Of a stretch of DNA of 64,000 nucleotides, positions 26,701 to 38,000 are shown one piece after another. The notes beneath the pieces were generated by a model that saw only the letters and a list, made by a program, of their open reading frames with translations, made no database searches and had not been told where the DNA came from. The stretch lies in assembly GCA_034509425.1 (NCBI GenBank), contig JAVTVJ010000117.1, positions 1,178,001-1,242,000 of the forward strand, in the 5' to 3' direction. Position 1 is the stretch's first letter. Every line of letters begins with the position of its first letter. This stretch comes from Eopsaltria australis. Lineage: Eukaryota > Chordata > Aves > Passeriformes > Petroicidae. Made by a program: the position numbers and the translations under genes.

Positions 26701-29700
26701 ACAGTGTTAGGGGTTATGAAATATCTCTGCCTATTCCATAAATACACCTTGCATTAGCAGAATAATTTGGGTAAAGTGCTGCATTTGAAGGAGCCCAACA
26801 AGGGCCAGGTAAAGAGTCAGAAGAGGCAGCTTTTCTGTCACTTCTTAAAAGCTGCAGTCTGCTTCATCATGTCCATATTTTACAAACGTGTATGCTGGCA
26901 TTTCTGAGATTTATGGCAGTTTTCCAAATGCTGAAGATTGCTTAAAATAACCATCAGCACTTAGCCCAGCCTAGCTTTCCTGAGACCTAGAAGCATTTTA
27001 GTGGGACAAAGGACTGGCAACATTTGAAATTCAAAGCATTTAAAATCAGAATACATTTTTCAACAGTATCATGTCAAAAGGGCTTCAATAACCTGCCTAG
27101 GATCTCGCAGTGAGACCATTTCCAGTCGTTATGGTTTCTCTTGTTGCTGTACACCTGCTCCTTTGGCTTTGGGAAAACCACCAGCTTAAACATGTGAGAG
27201 CAAAGCAGCAAATGAAACACTTTCTGCTGGAAAATCCTTGCATATATCACCAAAAAATAAAAAATAAAGGCATAAAAGCTTTTGCATCCTGCTACTGAGA
27301 GAACACGTGGTACTTGGGTTGCTCTTTGGTTACTCTTGGGAAGAAATGCAGGGATCCATCCTCTGTAGGAGCTCTCACTACCTCAGAGCAAAACACACTT
27401 GCAAGTCAGGACAGATATCAAATACTTCCCTCCCTACCTCATTGTATTTCTTGAGGCTGAACACTGATGTAAAGATGAATGGGATGAGAATGTTCAGCAG
27501 AACACAGTATCTGTTCCCAGGGAATGTAGATCGACAGGTATCTGCTGACTTAAGGTGGGAGAAGCCAAGGTGATCTACAGAAGCAATCAGTGACAGTTTA
27601 GACCTGCCTCTCCTGCCCATGGAGGCGACCTCCTCCAGGAATCTGGTGACATTTCAAACTTGTGGGAAACTATGTGTGAGAATATCAGCAGCAGATCCCA
27701 GAAGACTTAACAGCAGTTTGTCAATTCCTGGGAGATTCTCAAGTTGAGATTCAAGAATGGCAGAGTCTTTCTAGACCCTCATGTTAAGGATGATGTTTCC
27801 CCCAACACTACCAATGCATCCAGCACCATGAGACGAAGCTAAGAAGGAACCACAGGGAGACTCACAAAATGTATCATCTCTTCAGCAGGCAAAATTTGCC
27901 CTTATTTCCTTAGCCCTGGACAGCAAAGATTTAGGTGTTGCTGAAACCTCAGCAATCACAACCAACCCACGAAGAAGCCAGCCTCTCTCTTCTATCATGG
28001 TGTGTCTGGGGCGCTGGAAAAATCCGAAGGAGGATTAAACATTTGGGGAAATGTTTGAAAGAGAAAACTAGAGGGAAAAAAGGAAGAGCCTTTGACCATT
28101 GGAGATACTTTTATCTCTCTACAGTCAGTTGGGGTTTTATTGGTTCTCCCTCAATCTTTTAATGTGGAAGAAAGCATCATTCAGGAGGGAAAAGAAAAGG
28201 TATTTTTTATAAAGTAGATAAAAAAAGTGACACCCCCTTGTTCCATGAAACAAGAGGGTAGGGGTATCTTGTATCAGTCCTGAGATCAATTGACTTGGAA
28301 AAAATGAGATAAGGAGCCCAGAAACATTTTAATTTGACTCTGGGTGAGGACAGGAAAAAAAAGAAACAAAGAAAGATCAACAAAAAAGCAGCCAAAAAAA
28401 AACCCAAAACACAATCATAGGGACAAACAGTCCTTTCAGGACATCAGCCTGAAATAGGTTCCACGTAATCTTTATGTCCTACAAAGGTGAAATAAACCTG
28501 AGGGACAGCAGACAGGACACAGCAACCCAGACAACCACAGGTCCATTTTCTTCCCACATTGTCTGTCTGAAATAGCCTTGCAAGGGCTTCATGTCATTTG
28601 TCACTTCCACCTACACATAATTCCTGGGGAAGGGCACAGACAGGGACTGGCATCCCTGAAAATTCTTCATAACTGATACCAGCAGCATCTGATAACCTCC
28701 ATGGTTTCCTGCAGAAGGGAGATGCCAGGCAAAACAGAGAGACAGAGAAGCAAGAGCATCATGGAGGTTTGAGGGGTCATGAAGCTGGAGCAGGGAAAGC
28801 TGGGGATGAAGCAAGGAAGGATTGATGAATTCCTAAAAATGAGGGTTGGGGTGGATGTTACAGCAACCTTGAGGTGAGGGGAGTTGAAAAGCGGAGAGGC
28901 AAGTCAGAGCAAAAATCATGCTTGGAAGCTGCTTGTGGCAGTCAGATGTTGATTTCTCTTAAACCCTTTCAGGTGGGCAGCTGCCTGAGGCCAACCCTGC
29001 ACACACCAGGAGTAAAATCCATTTTGCCACATAACTGCAGGGTAAATCCCATCTGAAGAAGAGGTAGGCAGAGAGCAGAAAAAGCCCAATACACACTTTG
29101 CAACAGAATGTATTCAAATTCATCGTTTCCAGAGTCAGCTGGAGATCCTTGGGTCACAGTACTGAACCTGGAATCACCACAGAGAGAAATAATGATGCTG
29201 CCCAGGTTTTAGCTTAGACATCACATAGACAGTGTCTGGATGATTTCTGCCCAGGCTCTGGGCAGTCAGTGCCACCTGACAGAGCAAACAGTCCACCAGG
29301 TTGCTGATGATGGCAGTGCAAATTTCTCCCTTCCTCAGACTGAAGCCTTCCTGCAGGCTTTTCTCACCCTGGCCATAAATCCCTCTTCACACTAATTTAT
29401 TGTGCTGTGCACTGTGAGTTCACATGAAGGCAGCTTCATAAAAGAACATGTAACCACTCCTATGCCTGCAATGGCATAAACAAGATTTAGTGTAAGCAAG
29501 GATGAGGACTGAAGGCATAGAACCAGTGGGAAGTCAGGTCTCGTGACTAAATTAGTACAATGACAGACACTCTGAAATTTGTCTTTTCCAGCAAAATTAT
29601 GAGGTAACCTGAAAGTCTCCATGACAACACAGCCCAACCTTGCATTACAAGATGCTTATGCAAGAAAGCATCTGAAAGTATAGTGCCTGGGGAAAGCCTT

Positions 29701-29886
29701 CCAACAAACCAACCCCACAGGGCTTCAGCTGCTTCCCCTACCTTATTCATATTATTTTCCATGTGTTTTTGGTTTTTTTTTCCTTTTCTGAAACTTCATA
29801 TAAACAAAGGAATTTTACACAGTCTTATGATTATGTGGTTGCTTGCTATTTTAAATTAAAAAGGCATGCACAGAAATGTCAAAAAA
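20721..29886. other. Unassigned intergenic sequence
   Basis: Over 9 kb without a recognised repeat or exon. The largest open stretch is 131 codons at 22704-23099 and is not gene-like. An AT-rich block at 23220-23400 resembles a conserved noncoding element. A small hairpin lies at 25850-25886. Confidence 0.55.
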
Positions 29887-30210
29887 CATAGAATCATAGA
29901 ATCATCATAGACTGGTTTGGGTTGGAAGGAACCTTAAGCATCATCTAGTTCCAAACCCCTGCCAGGGGTAGGGATGACACTCTCCAGGTCAGGCTGCTCA
30001 TCCAACCTGGCCTTGAACACTTTCAGCCACAGCTTCTCTGGGCAACCTGTGCCAGTGCCTTGCCATCCTCACACTAAAGAATTTCCTCCTAATACCTAAC
30101 CTAAATGTCTCCTCTTCTAGTTTAAATCCAGCCTCCCTTGTCCTGTCACCATCTGCCTGTGTAAAAAGTCATTCTCCCTCCGTTTTGTAAGCCCCTTTTA
30201 GTACTGGAAC
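29887..30210 (-). mobile_element. CR1: CR1 LINE 3'-end fragment, well preserved
   Basis: The plus strand begins with tandem AATCATAGAATCATCATAG, then TTTGGGTTGGAAGGAACCTT, CCAAACCCCTGCCAGGGG, CAACCTGGCCTTGAACACTT, CTTCTCTGGGCAACCTGTG, AAAGAATTTCCTCCTAATACC and CCTTGTCCTGTCACC. This is the reverse complement of CR1, about 320 bp reaching into the end of ORF2. It is among the least diverged copies here. Confidence 0.96.
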
Positions 30211-33200
30211 ATAGCACATTTTACTCTGGTCAGAGTATTAAAACCTCACATCTTAATATATTTCTGTTTTTCCAGAAGAGCTGTGTTGGTTGTTAATCCC
30301 CACAGCAGTGGACATCAGAAGCACTGTTCTTCACAGTGTATGCAACTTAAAATATGAGGTATCAAATTTAGATAGAATTTGCTTTAATACAAGATTCTTC
30401 TCTGGCAAAAGAGGGAGTGTTTTTACATCCGAGGGGTTCTCACCCACGGCAGGAATCAGCTGCCTACATGAAGATGTCTGATGCCACTGAAGATGCACCA
30501 GACTTCCCTGCTGGCCTCCAGCTGTTTCTCCAGAGGGGACCAGGGCTCCTGCAGGTCTTGTGCCACATCCAGCTCTGCATTAATAACTCAGACAGCAGAA
30601 CAATCAACCCCCAAGTGAGGGGCCTGAGAGATAGTGGTATCAGCCACTATCACAGTCAATAAATATGCCAGGATTTCATCCCATAAATCTCATCTAGTGC
30701 ATATTCTGAATTAAAATAAACAATTTAAAAAAAAAAATCCAAGTGCTTAGTTTAGATCCCATCCCTAGGAAGTGCCTGGACCTTTCCAATGCCAGGGTCC
30801 ATTCCTCTGATTTCAGTGTTACAGGGAAATTGCAGAGGGTCTGAAACAAGTGCAAGAATCTGGGGCTTGAAGCTCTTTTCCTACAGGTTGGCCGAGTTTC
30901 CCAGCAGAGCCATCCACCAGGATCACAGAAACACAGGAGGAGTGGAATATTAAAAGATGTCTTATTAAGTTAACACGACTGGAGAATTAGTCTGCAAACA
31001 AATAAGCCAGGCAGGGATTATATAAGCTTTAACACAATCTTCTATCAGAGCTGAGCAGTCCCCAGTCAAACTAACTATGGAAAATAGTACTTAATGAATC
31101 TGTAAATAAATATCAGCAGGAGAGATGGCAGGGCTAAAGAATACCTTATCAGGGAAGGTCTGATCTCCAGAGGAGAGTTAAAAGGAGCAAGGCAAGATTA
31201 GAACTGCTGGAGCATCCCAGCTCACTAATGGGCATCCCAAACACCCAGGAGGGCACCCACAATCTTCTGCCTTCCTTCAGCCGCTCTTGCCATGCCCCTT
31301 CATCTCTGGCAGTTTCTATGGAGTGTAACACCAGTAAACATTCAAAACATTCATCAGTTCAAACAGGCTTTGAAGTCTCTCCTTTCACACACAACATTTT
31401 ACTGTGTTTAAACCACCACAGACACTCCAGTAAATCCTCCCTGACATTGTCGTTGATTAGAAGGGTGTGTGCCAAGCCCAACAAACAAGAGCTATGCACA
31501 TGGAAGGGTCTGTGGATAAAGTTACCTGAGTTCACAGCAGCAAGGAGCTCACCCAGAAGGAGTGAACCAGCAAACTCCAGCCAAGCCAGATAAAGGGTAT
31601 GCAAAAGCTCCACAGAGGCTGAGACTTCAGGTGAGTCAAACAGGATGTAAAGTTTAGTCATTCTGCTAGGGGGAAGGTGAGCAGATGCTTTCCCTGGGAG
31701 CAGAGGTGGTCATCTTTCTCTTGTAGGACACTCCTTCACAATAAAAACATTTTAATGGCCTGTTTTGGATGCCACCCATTCCTCTGCCTGCTTCCTGTTC
31801 GTCTGTGAGCATTGCTGCCACAGCCAGCCTGTACAACCATCCAAATGCCTGCTCACAATTCTGGAAATGACTCTGCCAGGGCTGTCCCAGCATCACTCCA
31901 GGAAATTCAAATGAGCCATACAAAAACACCCTAAAAAATCTCAACAACCAAGACAAACAACCTACACCTCCACAGACTGTATCATTATTCCTCCCTTAGC
32001 TCTTTACTACAACAACCTACCACTACAGCAATCTTCCAACTACTCTCTGGAATGACTTCTGCTGCTCCAGAAGCAGCAGACATATAGATAATTTTCCCAG
32101 GAAGACAGAAAAAAACCCCAAACAAATCTGAATCGTCTCATATTAGAAAGTCTAATTCCATTTCTGTGGTTAGCATAATACAACTGTGTACAAACCCATA
32201 ACTTACAGGGCAACTTTACACAAGCCACTGAGCTGGAAAGTCAAGCAGAGAATCAGCAAATAAACAAACAGATTACTCTCTTTTCATTTTGTTTGAATAA
32301 TTTCTTTCAACAAGGCTTTATTACATCACGCCTCATTATGGATACTAATATACCAAAGTCCTCAAGGAAAGCTCACAGACTCACATCCCAATTTCCACAG
32401 GCAGTACAAAAGAAATGATATTTTGGAAGCTCTCTACAACCCTTATTTATCAGTAAATATCATAAACTGTAACCTTTGTCTCAACCAGACAACTAAAACA
32501 ATAGGATGGTGAGAACACAATGCTGTCATCATGGGGAAGACAACACATTAATGAAGTTACAGATTATGTGGTATTTCACCTCCTTTTTGTCAGCTTTTGA
32601 CAGCTGATCTTGACACCTCACTCAAAGAGGAGCCTTCAATGCATTTCAATTACAGAAAGACAATAACCAAAATTTTGCACAATAATGAGCTAACGTCAAG
32701 AGTGACAGACAGCTTGGAGACTTGAGATGTCTCCTTGCACAGAGAACAATATTGATCTGCAACATCTATTTCCAGCTCTTACTTTATGCCTTTATCCTAT
32801 TCTAATGCAAAATAACTTTTTCTTTTTCCTTTCTAAATCAGTTTTTCTCTATCTTCACCCCTTCCTAGTTCAAATAACTTACCAGTTTCAGCGGGCTTGC
32901 TCTTCTGGGTGGCGTCTCTTAAAAATAAAAATACATGCCTCAGGAGGCAGAGTGTTTATAGGAGAAGCTCCACCACAATCTAGATTATGGTAAGTGGTGG
33001 GAAGGACTAAGATCCCAAACATGTGCATACATATTCATCTACACCCACAGCATCACTGGCAGCATTAGGTGAGCTCGTCCTGCTGCAGGTGCTGCCTCAC
33101 ATAAAAGCATCTCCTCTATGTGTATTATATTGGAGCTTGGATTTGTTTTGTTTCTTCTTCTGAAATCAGAATGATGGGGAAAGCAGCTGAATAAAATTTT

Positions 33201-34778
33201 GTTTGGAGGTAACTACATTTTGCAATAATGAGATTCTGGTAAAACATATAAATGACTACAGTGACTGTCAGCCCGAGTTAGATCTGGAAAAATGGCATTC
33301 AGGTGTGTTTGTTGTAGTTGGTTGTTTTTTTTTTTTTCCTTCTTCCTCTTCCTTAGTGAAACAGAACTGTTCTGCTTTCTGTTTATGTGTCAGACCTAAT
33401 ATTTGAGAAACTGAAAGTCTATGATCTGAAGTTGGAGCTATAAGTGATTAATTCCTCTGGAAAAGCAGGAGAAAAAAAACCACCCAAAAACAAACAATGA
33501 AACTATACAGTAGGCTTTTAGTGTCTTTTATAATATTTTTTTGCATTTTCAACAACGTGCAGCAGTTTTGGGGAATAAAACAAGCATCAGGGCTGCATGT
33601 TGCACCTGAATCAGGAGAGCTGCTGTTTCCTGAAATCAAAGGGATGTGATACCTTTTTCCAGCTGAAGTTCTTTCTAATTCAGAAATCTTCTGTTTATGG
33701 ACAAAAATAGCACGGTGGTGACGGGGCTGAGTCCAGCCCTTCTCTCCAGCCCTGAAACAAGACAGCACCTGGCAAGAAGCTGCTGGTGTTAATGAGGTGA
33801 TGTGCAAACACCGATGCTATCAGCTGCTCTGCTCCCGGGCAATGTGACTTTTCCTCCTGCCCTCTGCACAGAACCACGCAAGAGCCTCGTGTCAGGACTT
33901 GCCATTTGTTGTGTTTCTCCTGCATTTTCCGATCTCAGGTGCTGAGCTTTTCCTTTCTGCTCCCTGCTGTGAGGGCAGGTCGTATTTCCAAAGAAACGCA
34001 TTTCAAACTTTTTTTTCCCAACCTTTAGCTCTTCTTTCTATTTTTACTCCTGAAACAATTTCCAAGCGTTCCCCTCCCCTCCTCATTATCCCTGTCCCAG
34101 CTTTTCGAGTTTCAGTCACATAAAAGCAGATTGGTTTGGGTTTTTTTAACAGAAGGACAGAGAAGACGAATCTGTCAATTTTTATCCCCCTGCAGGATTC
34201 AATTTCTTCCTCACTGTACTCTTCTGGGTCATTTCAGAGAGGGTTACCTGTGCATACTTTCACTGGTTAAAAAAAATCCTTCTAACTTCCAACATTTATT
34301 TGCTGATGTGCATTATTACTTTGTTTAAATACCTCTGCTCCCTCTGTGGTGCTACCTTTTTTTCTTCCAAGTACATTTATAGGCAGTTATCTCTACCCTA
34401 ATTTCATTAAGCAAGGTCTCAGACTCCCAATTGTCTTAGTGTATTTGCACATCCTATTCTTCATAGCTCCATAATTGAGGGCTGAAGCACAGCTCTCCAT
34501 CTAACATGACACTTGGGAAGAGTGGGGAACAGCTCTCCCTTTTTAGGAGAGCAGCCATACAGTCTCCTTGTCATGGTCCTGATCCTTCAGCAGGTACAGC
34601 CAGACCCACAATATCTGCTTTCAAAGGAAAGCACATCACTGGTGCTCTGTATCCCACAGTAATGCCACTCACAGTCCCAAATCAGCTGGTGACAGCTCAA
34701 TTCTCCAACCCAGAGCAGCATCTTTTCATTGGGAATACACCTACAGAGTTTCAAACTTTCACCTGTGTAACAGAACTT
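30211..34778. other. Unassigned intergenic sequence
   Basis: Open stretches of about 120 codons at 31228-31593 and 33448-33807 have no recognisable motifs. The CpG-enriched patch at 33710-34110 is listed separately. Confidence 0.55.
33710..34110. other. CpG-enriched patch, function unknown
   Basis: At least eleven CpG dinucleotides occur in about 400 bases (for example CACGG, GACGG, ACCGA, CCCGGG, CACGC, TCGTG, CCGAT, GTCGT, AACGC, AGCGT, TTCGA), whereas most of the surrounding sequence has very few. Short ORFs overlap on both strands but none resembles a known protein. It could be a weak CpG island, an unrecognised promoter or first exon, or chance. Confidence 0.45.
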
Positions 34779-34920
34779 GAATCATAGGCTCACAGAATGG
34801 TTTGGGTTTGAGGGGATCTCAAAGTTTACCTTATTCTAATCGCTTGCCATGGGCAGGGCCACTTTTCATAGACCAGGTTGCTCAGAGCCCCATCGAGCCT
34901 GGCCTTGAGAACGTCCAGGT
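34779..34920 (-). mobile_element. CR1: CR1 LINE 3'-end fragment
   Basis: GAATCATAGGCTCACAGAAT is followed by GGTTTGGGTTTGAGGGGATC, CTTGCCATGGGCAGGGCC, GGTTGCTCAGAGCCCCATC and GAGCCTGGCCTTGAGAACG, a reverse-oriented CR1 3' end of about 140 bp. It lies about 90 bp before the 30-bp tandem duplication. Confidence 0.92.
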
Positions 34921-35013
34921 GTGTGTGTGACTGAAGTGATGGATTAAACACTTGCTTTAAAAGTAATTCCTGGGTCATGGGCTTTACTTAAGATTTTATC
35001 ATTCATGTGGGAG

Positions 35014-35073
35014 CAGAGCCAGGAAGGAGAGAAACAGTTAAAACAGAGCCAGGAAGGAGAGAAACAGTTAAAA
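35014..35073. repeat. Perfect 30-bp tandem duplication
   Basis: Two identical 30-base units lie head to tail (35014-35043 and 35044-35073). Each begins CAGAGCCAGGAAGG and ends CAGTTAAAA. No further copies flank them. Confidence 0.97.
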
Positions 35074-38000
35074 TATTTGTTGTGTTTAAGATTTTTGGTT
35101 GATTTGGTGTGGGCACTGCTAGGGAATGGAGGTCTGTGTCAGAGAAGATCCCTGCACACAAAAACGACCAACAAGGACACTCACATTTCTGCTCCTGGAG
35201 AAGCCTGAGGTACAGCAAATTGCAATGAGCAGATCAGGCACTGAGAGCCAACATCTAAATCAGACAGGCTCAGCTTCAGTGTTGCTGTCAGTCAGCACCT
35301 ACATCCCTTCCAACCAAATGACCCAGACGAGTGAGAAACACAAAGATTAAAGTAAAGCAGCATGCAAATATGTGCAGTAGCTCAGGGCTGAATGTAGCAG
35401 CAGTTGCTGTTCATGGGAAAAAGATTCCAAGTGTGGGCATTCCATTTTTTTCAAAGGACATTGCAGACTACTCTAAATTCTAACCCCTGAAAGGCTGCAA
35501 TTTTGTATTTAAGAAAGCAGATGGCTGCGATGGGACGTGGTAAAATAATATAGGATAATGAATGCTCTGGAGAAGATTCTTCCTTCCTCATGTGTCCAGA
35601 TAGCTGTTCAAAGAAATTTAGAGGTGAAGAATGAAAGGCAGATCAAAGGAATGTCATTTTTAATTCACCCATGTGATTAAACTGTAATTAATTACTACAG
35701 GATGGGGATGAGGCCAAAAAAATGGCAGAATTTTAAATGGGACAGAACATTTACCTAGATATCAGGGGCATCCACAGTTATTTTTATTGATGATTAAAAT
35801 TTTTAATTAAAATAATTCACCCTGTCAAAATATTAAGAAAGGATGCTAAATCTCATGCAGCAGGGCTTAAGAGAATTTCCAAATATTACAGGCTCTGGAC
35901 AAGTCCCAGCTCACAGAGCCAATTATTCACATCTTTCAACTGTTATTATAACATTTCCATCCTACCCCATGGTTTCAAATGAATGGGGCTGGGCCTCAGC
36001 TTCTCTTGAGCTAATTACAATTTCTGAGCCCCAAACCATAATGTCCTTGAGCCCAGAGTATCCCAGAACTGCAGGTGCTCAGGACACATTGCTACTCATT
36101 CAAAATACATTTCCATGAGCAATTGTATATGACTGTTTGTCAGCCCAAAGCCCAGAGTAGAAGATGAACTATATCCAATTATTTCCTGTTGGCCTCTCAG
36201 ATGTAAGAGTTTCTAGCTTCTTTTTAAAATAGCTTCTCTTCAAAACTTCTCACCTTCCTGGTTTCCCATTAGCTTGCTACCAACTTGGTACAAAAAAAAA
36301 GAAAATTCTTTTAAAGCAGCTTACCATGGAGACATGACTGTATATAGAACAAGTGTGACGTGTGGGAACCAAGGACTCAATGCAGAGATATTATCTTTTT
36401 TTGGATCAATTCATGGGAACTCCAGAAGTGGTTTCTGTCTCACATGTAGCTTTGACCTGGTGATGTTAACTTCAGTGTACTTCTCATATCCTCAGTTAAA
36501 TGCTGAGGCTAATGACTTTAACACCCAGATCAATAATACCTTGAAACAGATTGGAGTCAATTTAGGGCTGGGCAAATTAATGTTCTGAATCCCTGAGGAC
36601 CCACCTTGTAGCTTTTCAAAACAGGTACAGCACAGGCATTGTACAGCCTGCCTCGATCGAGCTGCTCTGGTTCTGGGGAAACTGCTCCCAGGCATGACAG
36701 AATAAACCTCCTCCCTCTTTAATTTGCCTCCTTAGGGTGCCAATTAGCACGGGTTTGATGGGAACACCAGTATGGTGAGAAATCAATTTAATGCCCAAAG
36801 GTAGAGCTGAACACTCATTTCCTGCTAGTACAAAAAAAATAAAATAAAAAAAAAAAAAAAAAATTAATGCAACTTTGTTACCTAAAAAATTAGAAACCTT
36901 AGTGAAATGCACAAACTTGAACAGAGCTAACTTTAGTTCTTGAACTTTAAGTAGATTAGCTTTCTACCTGCTATTAGATTGCTCTATAAAGTTTATGTGG
37001 CATGTTTCTTCAGTAGGTCTGGTTAATTAGTTTTGTCATTTTCTCCTGCATATCTTGTGGGTTTGGGCCTACAGGAGAAGCAAGTAAGAGACAGATAAAA
37101 GCAAATTTATCCCTGACATTGCAGTATTGGGAATGCAGCAGGTTACACTGCAGCAATAGGAATTACTCCAGAATGACTTCTGGACCACACATGGCTTCCT
37201 TTTGTTTAACTTTTCATTTTTTTCTCTTTAAAATTGTGCTGCAGTTGCTTCACCACCATTTGTTACACAGGATCCATTTTGACTGCTAAGGTGTGCTTAA
37301 CACATGATTAACTCGAAGCTGTTGCTAGCCTCACCCAGCTGTATTTTCCAACAGCTGATTCTTTCCTCCTGCAGGAGCTCAAAATAACAAAACCATCTCT
37401 GATCCTTTTGTTTTGCACATGAAGACTTCAAGCACTGGTACCTCTGTTCTGCAGGTGCAGCCATGTGTATTTACACACACCTGTATCAGAGCAGCTGCAT
37501 CTCTGCCAGAAACCTTCTCCAGACTCATCTAAAAGCAACACTGATTTGACCTTTGCTGGTATTCAAAGTTCTTGGTTGGACTGAACAGATCAGATTTTCC
37601 AGGTTTTCCTTCCAGCTACCTACACAGTATTTTGTTGGACATAAGATACATAAAATTCCCAGCAACATGCTCTGTGCTTGCCTATGCTCTGCTGTGAGTC
37701 AACAGGACTCAGGATGAGAGCCCTCAAAATCACGAGCTGCAAATTCCTTCTTTTGCTCCCATTTTATCTATGGTTCCCTAGAAATAACAGGAGTGGTTCC
37801 AGGCACTTAACTCACTGCATCCTTTGTATCCTGTGTACAGTTTTTGGCTTTGAGGGTTCAGTAACTGAAGGTCTAAATGATATCTAACCCAGGGAGGAAC
37901 AAAAGTTAGCAATTCCTCTTCCAGTGTTACCAAAGGTTTTCATGAAGAAAACACAAGGGAAGCATAAGCACTTCAAACTGTATTTTATGTATCCAGGCTT

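Noticed and set aside
28231..28260. Small hairpin CTTGTT/AACAAG
   Set aside because: Six base pairs plus an imperfect extension; expected by chance in a window this long.
31228..31260. Possible CTCF site around CCCAGGAGGGCAC
   Set aside because: It fails key positions of the CTCF core when aligned by eye.
35003..35218. ORFs with repeated peptide units on both strands
   Set aside because: The repeats are a direct consequence of the 30-bp DNA duplication, readable on both strands.
36274..36588. Possible exon ending ...INNTLKQIGVNLGLGKLMF
   Set aside because: An AG precedes part of it, but there is no convincing donor site or protein match, and the frame crosses the candidate target-site repeat.
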